Below are positions 1 through 9,052 of a DNA stretch of 37,029 bases, in pieces; the stretch's first letter is position 1; the number at the start of each line of letters is the position of its first letter. Below the pieces are notes generated by a model that was not told the DNA's origin, made no database searches, and saw nothing but the letters and a program-made list of their open reading frames with translations. The stretch comes from Flavobacteriales bacterium (GTDB lineage: Bacteria > Bacteroidota > Bacteroidia > Flavobacteriales_D > Cryomorphaceae): NCBI GenBank assembly GCA_007125175.1, contig SLDS01000150.1, positions 1-37,029 of the forward strand. Reading direction: 5' to 3'. Both the position numbers and the translations under genes were made by a program.

Positions 1-618
1 GTAACCTTCTCTGGAAATTCAGATGTGCGGGGTGTATACTCAAGATCGGTAACCACTGATGGTTGGGGAGTCGGCATGGAATCCCGTGGAGGCTATCGGG
101 GTATTTGGGCCGTCGGTGAAGGTGGCGATTACACTGGAACAACCACGGCAGTATACGCTACAACAACAGGAAGCGGCACAGGTACGCGTACTGCCATATT
201 TGGGAGCGCCTTTGGAGGTGCCACCAACTGGGCCGGTTTCTTCTCCGGTGGTAATGTATATGTAGCCAATGACCTGCGCATAGGCACCACTACCGGAGCC
301 ACAAACTACCGCGTATCTGTAAACGGTCGCATCATGTGCACAGAGCTCCGCGTTCGTGCCTTTGCCAGCTGGCCTGACTACGTCTTTGACGAAAGTTACG
401 AGCTGATGCCACTGGATGAACTCGAAAGCTTCATCACGCGAGAAAAGCACCTGCCCGGCATCCCATCTGCTTGCGAAGTAGAAGAAGATGAGGGCTTTCA
501 CGTCGGTGAAATGCAGCGACTCACCCTAGAAAAGGTGGAGGAGCTCACCCTCTACATCCTCGAATTGAAGCGAGAAAATGAGGCGCTCAAATCCCGCATT
601 GAAGCCCTCGAAAAATAA
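1..618 (+). CDS. C-terminal part of a fibre-like surface protein (5' end outside window)
   Basis: The reading frame is open from the first base, so the gene begins upstream; a GTG at 25 is an internal codon rather than a credible start. The visible 205 or so residues begin with a Gly/Thr-rich repetitive stretch (GVYS, GIWAV, AVYAT, AIFGSA, AGFFSGG) like the beta-structured repeats of fibre proteins. They continue into the sequence 'VSVNGRI', then a conserved tail with the signatures WPDYVFDESYEL, HLPGIPSA and EMQRLTLEKVEELTLYILELK, ending in a coiled coil (ELKRENEALKSRIEALEK). I recognise this tail from many Bacteroidota proteins, where it resembles the terminal trimerisation region of tail-fibre-like proteins. 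No enzymatic motif is visible. It ends 8 bases before the next gene and may be cotranscribed with it. No phage genes are nearby, so a cell-surface role is inferred rather than a prophage one. Confidence 0.75.
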   Translation, partial: VTFSGNSDVRGVYSRSVTTDGWGVGMESRGGYRGIWAVGEGGDYTGTTTAVYATTTGSGTGTRTAIFGSAFGGATNWAGFFSGGNVYVANDLRIGTTTGATNYRVSVNGRIMCTELRVRAFASWPDYVFDESYELMPLDELESFITREKHLPGIPSACEVEEDEGFHVGEMQRLTLEKVEELTLYILELKRENEALKSRIEALEK

Positions 619-626
619 GGATAGCC

Positions 627-2486
627 ATGAGAATAAATGAGCTATATCCGCTAAAACGATCCCTGCTGCGAGGCCTGCTAGCCATGGTCTTGCTCGCAAT
701 GGTCGGTACAGCAGGCGCTCAGCAACTCTTCGTGCACCTCGGTACAGAGGTGGCACTGAACGAGCGCCAGCAACACTACCTCAAGCATGTGTCTGAAAAT
801 CCCATCAACGAACGCTTGCGTTACGTGGAGGTGAATATGCACGTCTTGAAGGAAAACAGCTTTATGCTGAATCTGGGTGACGGCCAGAACTACTTTGTCG
901 AAAAAAACAAACGCGGCAGCCATAAATTTCACATGGAATCATGGTGTGGAAAGATACCCGGAATGGGTTATGGTACCGGAGACGTTAATATGGTAATCGC
1001 GGGCGAGGAGCTCGTCGGGCATTACACCATCGACAATGAAATCTACGCGCTCACCCATATCGGCGAAGGATTGCATGTGCTCTATGATGTCAACAGCTCC
1101 GCACTCGAACTTGAAGAATGTGCCCGCGACACCGAAGATAGCCTGGATACCTATCCCGAAGGAATAGACATGACCAAACGACCGCCCAATAATGACCCGG
1201 ATTACCTCAACAATCTGGACAACCCCAAGGCAAGCGGCGATTGCGAAATCAGGGTCTTGATAGGATTTACACAAGCCGCCAACAGCGCGGTAACCAATAT
1301 GCTGGCACAGCTCAATAACCTGATCAATCTCGCCAATACTTCCTTCAATACGGCCAATGTGAACTTCAACATCGAGCTGGCAATGGCTTATCAGGTCAAT
1401 TACACAGAAGTCAACACTTCTACCGACCTCAACCGATGGCGTGGCACCAACGATGGCTTTATGGATGAGGTACACGGTCATCGTTCCCTTTGGCGGGCTG
1501 ATCAATGTGCACTGATTTTTGCCGGTGGCGGCGGTCGTGCCTACCTTTCTTTGGACTATGGCAACCAATTTTCGGTAACAGGTACGAATAATTTCAATGT
1601 ATTCACCTTTCACCACGAGTTGGGCCACAACATGCTTTGCACCCACGACCTTGTGAATCCCGATGCACCCGGTACAGCTCCTTATGCGGGCTGGGGCAAT
1701 CCTCAAGGATGCTTTCGAACCATCATGGCCTATCAGCAAGCCTGCGGCACGCCCACAGGTTGCGGTCGTGTGAACATTTGGTCGCGAAGTGTGAGTACTT
1801 TCAATTGTGGAGGAACCAACTACGCCATTGGTGGGAGCAATAACCGCAACCGCGATAGGCTGGTGCTTTCGCGAAATTCGGTGATCAACCATGAGGTTTC
1901 ACCAAACTCGCCAACCTATACCGCAAACTACGTGTGGCTTTCGCAATCGGCCCTCCATGCCGCAGCGAATTCAAGTATTACCTACAACGGAAATTTCTTC
2001 GGGTCTGGAAATCAATTCGATATACGCAATGGCGCCGAAGTGAGCTTTCGCGCTACGGACAATATCACCCTCGGCGAAGGTTTTTGGGCCCGCTCAGGTA
2101 GCAGTTTTGATGCCTATCTGGATGATTGTCCGCCATTGGTGCCTCCGAGCATGGATGAGATCGTATACGATGATCCCGATCCTGACGAGGAGATAGGTCA
2201 ACACAGTCCGATGGAGATCGAAGCTTTGGGCAAAGTTGAGGTCTTCCCCAACCCATTTCGATCCACCACTTTCGTGGAATTCGAAACGGTAAACTCTGAA
2301 CGGGTAAGCATCTACATGTACGATATGGTGGGCAAGTTGGTACTTCAAGCCCTTCACGAGCAAAGTTTGCCGGAAGGCATGCACCGCGTGGAGATTCCCA
2401 CCAGCCATCTGATGAGCGGTATCTACATGATCTCCGTGCAGGTGAATGGCGAAAATGTGGTGAAGCGCGTGGTGAAGAGCAACTAA
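627..2486 (+). CDS. Secreted zinc metalloprotease (reprolysin/M12B-like zincin) with T9SS type A sorting domain
   Basis: A 619-residue protein with an N-terminal signal peptide (basic KRSLLRG, hydrophobic LLAMVLLAMVG, cut near AGA-Q). The zincin site is HELGHNMLCTH at residues 330-340, fitting HExxHxxxxxH, with His330, His334 and His340 as predicted zinc ligands and Glu331 catalytic. The Met-turn is TIMAY with Met367. An N-terminal stretch of about 190 residues probably serves as propeptide. After the protease comes a short beta-rich segment (residues about 430-500, ITLGEGFWARSGSSFDAYL) common in Bacteroidota secreted proteins, then a C-terminal sorting domain (VFPNPF...YDMVGKLV...SGIYMISV...VKRVVKSN). 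Such proteins are exported by the Sec system and then T9SS, and are released or anchored at the surface. Substrate is unknown. The ATG at 627 places the signal peptide correctly. M12B-like assignment rests on the motif, not on alignment. Confidence 0.85.
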   Translation: MRINELYPLKRSLLRGLLAMVLLAMVGTAGAQQLFVHLGTEVALNERQQHYLKHVSENPINERLRYVEVNMHVLKENSFMLNLGDGQNYFVEKNKRGSHKFHMESWCGKIPGMGYGTGDVNMVIAGEELVGHYTIDNEIYALTHIGEGLHVLYDVNSSALELEECARDTEDSLDTYPEGIDMTKRPPNNDPDYLNNLDNPKASGDCEIRVLIGFTQAANSAVTNMLAQLNNLINLANTSFNTANVNFNIELAMAYQVNYTEVNTSTDLNRWRGTNDGFMDEVHGHRSLWRADQCALIFAGGGGRAYLSLDYGNQFSVTGTNNFNVFTFHHELGHNMLCTHDLVNPDAPGTAPYAGWGNPQGCFRTIMAYQQACGTPTGCGRVNIWSRSVSTFNCGGTNYAIGGSNNRNRDRLVLSRNSVINHEVSPNSPTYTANYVWLSQSALHAAANSSITYNGNFFGSGNQFDIRNGAEVSFRATDNITLGEGFWARSGSSFDAYLDDCPPLVPPSMDEIVYDDPDPDEEIGQHSPMEIEALGKVEVFPNPFRSTTFVEFETVNSERVSIYMYDMVGKLVLQALHEQSLPEGMHRVEIPTSHLMSGIYMISVQVNGENVVKRVVKSN

Positions 2487-2529
2487 GTCCCTGCTTGCTT
2501 CCGCCAAAAGCTGGAACTTGAAAATTAAA

Positions 2530-2567
2530 ATGGGTCGGTTTCCAAATGGAAACCGACCCATTTTTTT
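2530..2567 (+). terminator. Strong intrinsic terminator after the metalloprotease gene
   Basis: A perfect 14-bp stem (2530-2543 with 2548-2561, arm ATGGGTCGGTTTCC) closes a 4-base AAAT loop and is followed by a run of seven T (2561-2567). An A-rich stretch (2521-2530) precedes it, so it can also act on transcripts arriving from the tRNA on the opposite strand. Confidence 0.9.
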
Positions 2568-2594
2568 GCTCTTGACCGAAATGAGAGAGATCTG

Positions 2595-2668
2595 TGATCC
2601 CGACAGGACTCGAACCTGTGACCGTCTGCTTAGAAGGCAGATGCTCTATCCAGCTGAGCTACGGGACC
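2595..2668 (-). tRNA. tRNA-Arg (anticodon TCT)
   Basis: Read on the minus strand from 2668, the sequence folds into a full cloverleaf: acceptor stem GGTCCCG/CGGGATC (one G-T pair), D arm GCTC...GAGC, anticodon stem TCTGC/GCAGA around the loop CTTCTAA (anticodon TCT, reading AGA), a short variable loop, and T arm ACAGG-TTCGAGT-CCTGT. The discriminator base is A and CCA is not encoded, so it must be added post-transcriptionally. It stands alone between the terminator at 2530 and its own promoter-like box at 2713-2720. Confidence 0.95.
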
Positions 2669-2712
2669 ATTGCGGAGGCCAACTGTATACACAAGTGCCC
2701 TTTTCCGGCCTG

Positions 2713-2720
2713 CAAAGGTA
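2713..2720 (-). promoter_or_regulatory. Promoter -7 box (TACCTTTG) for tRNA-Arg
   Basis: On the minus strand the octamer TACCTTTG exactly matches the Bacteroidota -7 consensus TAnnTTTG and lies 44 bases before the tRNA 5' end. No well-spaced TTG -33 element is obvious (the nearest, at 2735-2733, is only 12 bases away). Confidence 0.5.
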
Positions 2721-2869
2721 GTACATCTCTGGCAATTGCGGTGGGCCTGTGTCGAAATAGAGTGGCAAGTCTCACAAAAAGATTTACAGAACTGAGCCCT
2801 CATAGCTTCATCGCAAAAATGAATGGAGCTGCGGAGCAAGGCGGCATATGAGATGACCTGTCAGAATGC

Positions 2870-2877
2870 TACTTTTG
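2870..2877 (+). promoter_or_regulatory. Promoter -7 box (TACTTTTG) for the Sua5/TsaC gene
   Basis: TACTTTTG matches TAnnTTTG and ends 14 bases before the ATG at 2892. Its position inside the 5' extension of the open frame argues that translation starts at 2892 rather than at 2823 or 2853. No clear -33 element is seen. Confidence 0.45.
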
Positions 2878-2891
2878 CGGCTGAGTTTATC

Positions 2892-3869
2892 ATGTACGGA
2901 GACAAAACACAATCAGGAGGCGATATCAATCGGGCCGCAGAGGCACTGAGGAGTGGTGGACTTGTGGCTCTGCCTACCGAGACCGTGTATGGCCTTGCGG
3001 CAAATGCGCTCAATCCAGAAGCGGTGCTAAAAATCTTTGAGCTAAAGAAGCGGCCTGCATTCGATCCTCTCATCGTTCATGTACCCTCATTGGATGCAGC
3101 CCGATCTTTTGTAAAGGCATTTCCGGAAGGCGCCGAAAGATTGGCTGAGCGATTTTGGCCCGGACCCCTCACACTGGTTTTGCCAAAAAGGCAGCTCATA
3201 CCGGATCTGGTTACATCGGGACTCGACACCCTCGCCATACGTATACCCAATCATCCCTTGAGCCTGTCCTTACTGCGAGAGCTGGACTTTCCATTGGCAG
3301 CGCCCAGTGCCAATCCCTTTGGGTACCTCAGCCCCACTGAGGCAGCCCATGTCGCGAGCCGCTTTCCGGAAGGTATCGACTACATACTCGATGGTGGGCC
3401 CTGCGAGGTAGGCCTGGAGTCGACCATCGTAAGTTTTGCTACGGGAGAAGCCTGTATACTTCGTCCTGGCGGACTGGAAGCTGAGGCCATACGCGACTGC
3501 GTCGGAGAAGTGAAGATCGCCGAGCAGAGCAGTTCCAAACCCGATGCACCCGGCATGCTAAGCTCTCATTACGCGCCCCGAACCCCCATGCTTTTGGGCG
3601 ATCTGGATGAGCTCATCAAAGAGCACCCACACCGCAAAGTAGCCGCATTGCATTTTTGCCGAAAGGGCGAGATACCCGGCGAAGTGCTCAGCGCAAGAGG
3701 TGATCTCCGCGAGGCCGCCAAGAATCTATTCGCTGCCCTGCGCCGTTTGGATGAGAGCGATGCTGAATTGATCATAGCAGAGTATGCTCCAAATGAAGGA
3801 CTTGGCCTCGCCATCAATGATCGCCTAAAAAGAGCAGCATACAGAGGAGAAAGCGAAGCTGGGAAATGA
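2892..3869 (+). CDS. sua5: L-threonylcarbamoyladenylate synthase (Sua5/YrdC family)
   Basis: This enzyme makes threonylcarbamoyl-AMP from threonine, bicarbonate and ATP, the first step of t6A modification at position 37 of ANN-decoding tRNAs, in the cytoplasm. The protein of 325 residues has the YrdC core (GLVALPTETVYGLA, KIFELKKRPAFDPL, PLAAPSANPFGYLSPT, ILDGGPCEVGLESTIVSF, ILRPGG) followed by the linker APGMLSSHYAPRTP and a C-terminal Sua5 domain, so it is the long Sua5 form rather than short TsaC. ATG 2892 is preferred because a promoter-like box lies at 2870-2877 and the YrdC domain begins soon after; starts at 2823 or 2853 would add 23 or 13 residues without family support. It is a single-gene unit between the tRNA and the M43-like protease. 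Confidence 0.93.
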   Translation: MYGDKTQSGGDINRAAEALRSGGLVALPTETVYGLAANALNPEAVLKIFELKKRPAFDPLIVHVPSLDAARSFVKAFPEGAERLAERFWPGPLTLVLPKRQLIPDLVTSGLDTLAIRIPNHPLSLSLLRELDFPLAAPSANPFGYLSPTEAAHVASRFPEGIDYILDGGPCEVGLESTIVSFATGEACILRPGGLEAEAIRDCVGEVKIAEQSSSKPDAPGMLSSHYAPRTPMLLGDLDELIKEHPHRKVAALHFCRKGEIPGEVLSARGDLREAAKNLFAALRRLDESDAELIIAEYAPNEGLGLAINDRLKRAAYRGESEAGK

Positions 3870-3950
3870 AGCCACTTTCAGCTGCCTCAGGTGCATCCTG
3901 AAGCAATTTTCTTCGTCATCTCTACCGCAAGGATAGATAAGATGGGCTTT

Positions 3951-3983
3951 TTTGCCTGTTAATAGCCGGAATTTGTATTTTTG
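3951..3983 (+). promoter_or_regulatory. Promoter (TTTG -33, TATTTTTG -7) for the M43-like protease gene
   Basis: TTTG at 3951-3954 and TATTTTTG at 3976-3983 are 21 bases apart, close to the usual spacing of Bacteroidota -33 and -7 elements. The -7 box ends 20 bases before the ATG at 4004, and a purine-rich AGAGGAGA lies just before the start codon. Confidence 0.6.
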
Positions 3984-4003
3984 AAACCTGAAGCAAGAGG
4001 AGA

Positions 4004-6061
4004 ATGAGCAAAACCCTGAAAGAAAGTGCACTGTTGAAAAAATTCATATTATTCCTGTGTTTGCTCTACTCAGCCCTTTCAATGGCGCAAGATGCTTTTG
4101 AGGATCAACGCTGTGGGACTATCGAGATGCACCAGCAACTCATGCAAGACCCCGAGTATGCCCAGCAGCACATGCAGAAGAAAATGGCCGTTAGGGACTA
4201 CCTCACCGAGCACCTCGACGACCCTTACCGATCCGACTGTGATGAGCCGATATTCATCCCAGTAGCGGTTCACTACCAGGGAGGTATAGACATCAATCTG
4301 CCATGTGCCATCGAAAAAGCGGTCGATCAAGTGCGCATACTCAATGAAGATTTTGCCGGTACAAATACCGATATCGATCGCTGGGAAGAACTGCAGCCTG
4401 AAATCTGGCCCGCTATTCAAAACAAGGAATCCTGTGTACAGTTTTGCCTCGCCACCCTCGACCACCCGGAAGGCTACAACCTGCAGCAGGGAGACTATGC
4501 TGTGACCATCAACCAAACGACGGGCGGCAATCTTGCCGATTGGTCGGGATACCTCAACCTTTTCGTACGCGATATGGCCAATCCACTTGGCTTTGCCCCT
4601 CTTGGCGGTACTGGAAATGGTGACGGCGCAACCATAGGGATCGCCTACTTCAGCAGCGTATCATGCGGAGGCTGGGATGTGAGCAATCAGTACAATCTCG
4701 GTCGCACCGCTACACACGAAGTGGGCCACTACCTCCTTCTGGAACACCCATGGTACGAAGGCCCCAACGCTGACGAGGCCTGTGATGTAGATGGAGATGG
4801 CATCGCCGATACTCCCATTACCAGTCAGTCTACAACCGGCTGCCCTTACGATCCCAATAACATCGACAACAACGAAATTATCACCTGCACGGCCCCTGTG
4901 CTGTGGCCTACCTACATGGAATATGTAGACGATCCATGCATGTTCATGTTTAGCGCAGGCCAAATCGATGTGATGGAAGCCTATGTGGAGACCAATCTGC
5001 AAAATCTTGTGGACAATGCCTTCAACAAATGCGAAGATGCGGTGTGCATTGGCTTTCGGGCTGAGGTGAGCACCACCAAAGAAAGCTGCGCCAATGGATT
5101 TGACGGGGTGATAAGCATCGAATTGGAGGAAGGTACACCGCCCTTCATCTATTCCATCGACAACGGCATCAACTTTCAGGATAACAGCATTTTTGGAAAC
5201 CTTCAAGAGAACATCTACGAAATCTTGGTGCGCGACTTCAACAATTGCGAAATAGAGCAAGTGGTTGTGCTGGAACGCGAAATACCGCCACTTGCGATTG
5301 TGGACTTGGAAAACGCTTTTTGTGGAGACAATTCCGGCCGGGTACAGGTGGAGGTTGACTATCCCGGAATCTTCGAATACAGCATCTCTGGTGCGCCGGG
5401 ATGGAGAGATACTTCCCTCTTTACTGGATTGGTGCCGGGCCCCTATACCATCAGCATACGCAATGCGGCCGACTGTACCAATTCCATCATGCTTGAAATA
5501 GGTGACGAAACCGATCTGCGCCTCATTCCCAGACAAATTATGCCTGTGAATTGTCCCTTGATCGACAATGGTCGCATCTGGCTCGAAACCAACACCGGCA
5601 TACCACCTTTTCTCTACACCATCGACGAGGAATTCACCCAAAACGACGGCCGCTTCGACAACCTCGGCGCCGGTACCTACAGCGTAGAAGTGGAAGATGC
5701 CAGGGGATGCAGGCAAGAAGGTAGCTATACCATCGGAATATCTTACCGCGAAATTCCACAGGAATGTCCTTGTGAAGTTTTCATTCCCAATGCAATTACT
5801 CCAAATGGTGATGGGATGAATGAGCTACTTGTGGTGGTTCCCTCCTGCCCCATCACCGACTACAATATGAAAATCTACGATCGCTGGGGCGGTCTCGTTT
5901 TTGAGACCAACAGTCTGGCAGAAAAATGGAACGGAGGAAAATCGGGCTACTACGTGCGCGACGACATTTACTTCTACCGGGTGATGTACCGCTGGGGTGA
6001 GGAGCGCAATGAGAGCCTCGAAGTGCAGATCAAAAACGGTTACGTACAGGTATTGCGCTGA
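4004..6061 (+). CDS. Secreted M43-like (pappalysin/cytophagalysin-type) metalloprotease with SprB-like repeats and T9SS type B domain
   Basis: A 685-residue protein with a signal peptide (KKFILFLCLLYSALSMAQ). The protease domain spans roughly residues 75-345, with HEVGHYLLLEH at 238-248 (HExxHxxxxxH) and the M43-style Met-turn region DDPCMFMFSAGQ starting at residue 309. The intervening Asp/Cys-rich loop (DEACDVDGDGIADTP) resembles the calcium-binding insertion of cytophagalysins. From about 350 to 585 come three SprB-like repeats of about 80 residues (IFGNLQENIYEILVRD, LFTGLVPGPYTISIRN, FDNLGAGTYSVEVED). The end (residues about 589-685: FIPNAITPNGDGMNE, IYDRWGGLVFET) is a CHU_C-type 'type B' sorting domain, often linked to surface retention. 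It ends 2 bases before the convergent FAD-dehydrogenase gene. A role in extracellular protein breakdown is inferred; the natural substrate is not visible. Confidence 0.88.
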   Translation: MSKTLKESALLKKFILFLCLLYSALSMAQDAFEDQRCGTIEMHQQLMQDPEYAQQHMQKKMAVRDYLTEHLDDPYRSDCDEPIFIPVAVHYQGGIDINLPCAIEKAVDQVRILNEDFAGTNTDIDRWEELQPEIWPAIQNKESCVQFCLATLDHPEGYNLQQGDYAVTINQTTGGNLADWSGYLNLFVRDMANPLGFAPLGGTGNGDGATIGIAYFSSVSCGGWDVSNQYNLGRTATHEVGHYLLLEHPWYEGPNADEACDVDGDGIADTPITSQSTTGCPYDPNNIDNNEIITCTAPVLWPTYMEYVDDPCMFMFSAGQIDVMEAYVETNLQNLVDNAFNKCEDAVCIGFRAEVSTTKESCANGFDGVISIELEEGTPPFIYSIDNGINFQDNSIFGNLQENIYEILVRDFNNCEIEQVVVLEREIPPLAIVDLENAFCGDNSGRVQVEVDYPGIFEYSISGAPGWRDTSLFTGLVPGPYTISIRNAADCTNSIMLEIGDETDLRLIPRQIMPVNCPLIDNGRIWLETNTGIPPFLYTIDEEFTQNDGRFDNLGAGTYSVEVEDARGCRQEGSYTIGISYREIPQECPCEVFIPNAITPNGDGMNELLVVVPSCPITDYNMKIYDRWGGLVFETNSLAEKWNGGKSGYYVRDDIYFYRVMYRWGEERNESLEVQIKNGYVQVLR

Positions 6062-6063
6062 TT

Positions 6064-9039
6064 TCAGCCTTTGAGCAAAGACCTCAGCAGCTCAGCAGGG
6101 TGCATGGCCTTGCGCTCAGCAGCATCCATGATTTGTTGTCGACAGCTTGTACCGGCAGCCACCACCAAAGCCCCTTCAGGAGCTTTTCTGAGTTGTGGCA
6201 ATAGCACGAGTCCAGCAATGTCCATGCTCATTTTGTAATGCTCGGCCTCATAGCCAAAGCTACCGGCCATACCACAGCAACCTGAGGGAATATACCGGAG
6301 CTTCAGTCCTTTGGGTATTTGCAGCAGCTCCTTGCTGTAGCGCACATGCGAGAGGGCCTTCTGATGGCAGTGCACGTGCAGGTAGACTTCTTCATCCCGC
6401 TCTATAAAGTGCTCACTGCCTATGCGTCCGGCGCTGTACTCCCGGTGTACAAACTCCTCAAAGGTGTATACCTTGCCCTCCAGTCGCTTGTAAAAATCCT
6501 TGTGTGGCTCTCCGGCCAATTCCGGTAGCTCGTCGCGCAAGCCGAGAACAGCTGAGGGCTCGAGGCCTACCACAGCAGTGGCATCATCCAGCCAGGGATC
6601 CATGGCTTTGCGGATGGCAATTGCACAATCTCTCGCCTCATCGAGCATGCCTTTGGAGAGGTAGGCCCTGCCTGACGGGGCGTATACACAGGCCATGTGG
6701 TAGCCGAGGGCTGTGAACAATTCTGCAGCCGCCCTTGCCACTTGCAGCTCCTGATAGCGGGTGAATTCGTCGATGTAAAGCAGGATATCGAGCTTCTTTG
6801 TTACGGTGTAGCGGCTGAGAAGGGATCGGAAAGCAAAGTAAGATTCCACCTTTGGTAAATCGCGATCAGGGGCCAAAGCCAGCTTCTTCTTGAGGCTTTT
6901 CGCCAAAAAAGGGCTCGCGAGGAGGGCATTACTAAGGGCGGGCATCCAGGAAGCCGCGGCCGCCAATTTGTGAAAATGGCCGAAAAAACGGGTTCTCAAG
7001 GGAAATCCAAAACGCTTGTAGTAGTGGTAATCGCTTTCGGCCTTGAGCTTGGCCATATCCACGCTGCTGGGACATTCCCGCTTGCAGGCTTTGCAGCTCA
7101 TACAGGTATCGAGCACGTGGCGAAGTCCGGGATTATCCAGGGGAAAGGCGGGATTGATCGGTCTGCTCAGGGCTTCTCGGAGCATATTGGCCCGGGCTCG
7201 GGTACTGTCGCCCTCTCGCAGGCTGGCCTGATAGCTTGGACACATGGTAGCCGCACTCTGTGGCAGTTTGCGGCAATCGCCGCTGCCATTGCAAGCTTCG
7301 GCTGCCCTAAGCATATCTCCGTGATCGCCGTATGTCCAAGGCTCCTTGGCAGTTTTGCCGGCTTTGGGAGTTTTGGCTGGAGCCTCAAGACCATCATAGC
7401 GAAAATTCCGATCCAGGGCTTCGGGATCGACAATCAGACCTGGATTGAGGATATTGGATGTATCCCAAATGCGCTTGATCTTGCCGAAGGATTCCACCAA
7501 GGCCTTGCCCATCAAGACCTCGATCAATTCCGATCGTGCCCTGCCATCCCCGTGCTCCCCGCTCAGTGAGCCCCGGTAGCCTGCCACCAATTTTGCGGAA
7601 GCTTCGGCTATAGCTCTGAAGTCTCTTCTCCCCTCTGCCGATTTCAGGTTGAGTACCGGGCGAATGTGCAATTCTCCGGCGCCGGCATGGGCGTAGTACA
7701 CCGCCTTCTGGCCAAAGCCTTGCATCAAGCCTTCAAAATCCTTGATGTAAGCAGGTAAATCCTCAAGACCCACCGCCGTATCCTCTACGAAGGCCAGTGG
7801 TTTGGCATCGCCCTTTACATTGCTCAGCACCCCCAGTCCGGCGGCCCTCAATTGCCAAACCTTTTGGGAATCTGGTGGATACAAGGCAGGTGTGGCATAG
7901 GCCTTACAATCTCTGACTTGCTGTTGCAAATACTCGACGCGCTGTGCAAGCGCCTCCTCGCTGCTTTCGCAGACTTGCAGGGCGAGAATGGCAGCCGGAT
8001 CGCCTTCCACAAAAAATCGATTCTCGGCCTGCTCCATATTGTCTTTGGTGCAATCAAGGATGGTTTTGTCCATCAGTTCGCAGGCGTAGAGATCTCTATT
8101 GCCCAGCTCAGCAGCGGCCGCCAGGCAATCGGCCAGGCTTTGAAAATGAGCGCACACAACCGCCTCGTGTGGGGGTGGCAAATCATCCAACTGCAGCTTC
8201 ACCTCAGTGAGCAAGGCCAAGGTACCCTCCGAACCCGCAAGCAGGGGTGCCAAATTGAATACGGGCTCGATTGAGGAGTGCCCCTCCCTTGCCTGATGAG
8301 CCTTCGTAAAATAACTCTGATTGAGGAGAGCATCGAGTGCATATCCCGTATTGCGCCGATGGATATCGGGCCTGGGATAGCGCTGGCGCACCTCTTCTTG
8401 CAGCCTTTCATCCCCTAGCATTTCCAGCATATCTCGGTAGAGCCTCCCCTCTTCATCCTGCTTTCGCAAAATAACTTCAAGCTCCGAGCGGCTCTTAGGC
8501 CCAATGTGCAGCATCTGACCCTTGCTGAGCATCACCTTTGCCTCGAGCAATTTGTCGCGGCTCACTCCGTAGCGGATGGAAGTCGTGCCACTGGAATTGT
8601 TGGCCACCATTCCACCGATCATACATCGATTGGCAGTGGAAGTATTGGGACCGAAAAAGAGGCCCTGATCTTTCACATGCCTGTTGAGCTCATCGCGGAT
8701 TACTCCGACTTGCACCCAAATGCTTTTCTCCACCGCATTCACCTCAGCGATGCGGTTCCAGTGAAGGCTGAAGTCGAGAATAATGCCCTCACCTATGGCT
8801 TGACCGGCCAGTGAAGTGCCCGCCGTTCGCGCCGTGACAGGGAGCTTGTGCTTGCGGGCAAAGGCGAGTATCTCGCGGAGATCATCCTCATGCGCAGGTT
8901 CGGCCACGGCCTTGGGAAGTATCCGGTATACCGAAGCATCGCAGGCATACATAGCCCTGTGGGCCAGATCCCAGTGGAGTGCGCCCCTGAGCCTTGAAGC
9001 GAGCTCAGGAAATGGCAGTGGATGCGTGGACTCGATCAT
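6064..9039 (-). CDS. Fused FAD-linked oxidase / Fe-S / CCG-domain dehydrogenase (GlcD-GlcF-like; D-lactate or D-2-hydroxyglutarate type)
   Basis: A 991-residue cytoplasmic flavoprotein. Residues about 30-260 form a PCMH-type FAD domain (PVTARTAGTSLAGQAIGEGIILDFS, IGGMVANNSSGTTSIRYG). The C-terminal FAD-oxidase domain follows to about 540 (HAGAGELHIRPVLNL, GSLSGEHGDGRARSELI). Fe-S ligands lie at CNGSGDC (from residue 583) and CMSCKACKRECP (from 646). A C-terminal CCG region has HCHQKAL and SGCCGMAGSFGYE (Cys921-Cys922). This single-chain order is known from D-2-hydroxyacid dehydrogenases that oxidise D-lactate, glycolate or D-2-hydroxyglutarate and pass electrons to the quinone pool; the substrate cannot be settled here. 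ATG 9039 is preferred over the ATG at 9063 because a TATCTTCG box lies at 9052-9045. The gene is divergent from proC. Confidence 0.87.
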   Translation of the reverse strand: MIESTHPLPFPELASRLRGALHWDLAHRAMYACDASVYRILPKAVAEPAHEDDLREILAFARKHKLPVTARTAGTSLAGQAIGEGIILDFSLHWNRIAEVNAVEKSIWVQVGVIRDELNRHVKDQGLFFGPNTSTANRCMIGGMVANNSSGTTSIRYGVSRDKLLEAKVMLSKGQMLHIGPKSRSELEVILRKQDEEGRLYRDMLEMLGDERLQEEVRQRYPRPDIHRRNTGYALDALLNQSYFTKAHQAREGHSSIEPVFNLAPLLAGSEGTLALLTEVKLQLDDLPPPHEAVVCAHFQSLADCLAAAAELGNRDLYACELMDKTILDCTKDNMEQAENRFFVEGDPAAILALQVCESSEEALAQRVEYLQQQVRDCKAYATPALYPPDSQKVWQLRAAGLGVLSNVKGDAKPLAFVEDTAVGLEDLPAYIKDFEGLMQGFGQKAVYYAHAGAGELHIRPVLNLKSAEGRRDFRAIAEASAKLVAGYRGSLSGEHGDGRARSELIEVLMGKALVESFGKIKRIWDTSNILNPGLIVDPEALDRNFRYDGLEAPAKTPKAGKTAKEPWTYGDHGDMLRAAEACNGSGDCRKLPQSAATMCPSYQASLREGDSTRARANMLREALSRPINPAFPLDNPGLRHVLDTCMSCKACKRECPSSVDMAKLKAESDYHYYKRFGFPLRTRFFGHFHKLAAAASWMPALSNALLASPFLAKSLKKKLALAPDRDLPKVESYFAFRSLLSRYTVTKKLDILLYIDEFTRYQELQVARAAAELFTALGYHMACVYAPSGRAYLSKGMLDEARDCAIAIRKAMDPWLDDATAVVGLEPSAVLGLRDELPELAGEPHKDFYKRLEGKVYTFEEFVHREYSAGRIGSEHFIERDEEVYLHVHCHQKALSHVRYSKELLQIPKGLKLRYIPSGCCGMAGSFGYEAEHYKMSMDIAGLVLLPQLRKAPEGALVVAAGTSCRQQIMDAAERKAMHPAELLRSLLKG

Positions 9040-9044
9040 GGTGC

Positions 9045-9052
9045 CGAAGATA
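9045..9052 (-). promoter_or_regulatory. Possible -7 box (TATCTTCG) for the FAD dehydrogenase gene
   Basis: On the minus strand TATCTTCG differs from TAnnTTTG at one base and ends only 5 bases before the ATG at 9039, which would give a leaderless or nearly leaderless mRNA. If translation instead starts at 9063, this match is fortuitous. Confidence 0.3.

Noticed and set aside
1-618. Prophage tail-fibre gene
   Set aside because: No capsid, tail, integrase or lysis genes nearby; the same tail occurs in non-phage Bacteroidota proteins.
939-1892. Long minus-strand open frame opposite the first metalloprotease
   Set aside because: Antisense shadow of a gene with clear zincin motifs; the antisense product shows no recognisable domain or signal peptide.
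4661-5716. 351-codon minus-strand frame opposite the M43-like protease
   Set aside because: Lies entirely within a well-supported coding region and has no family features.
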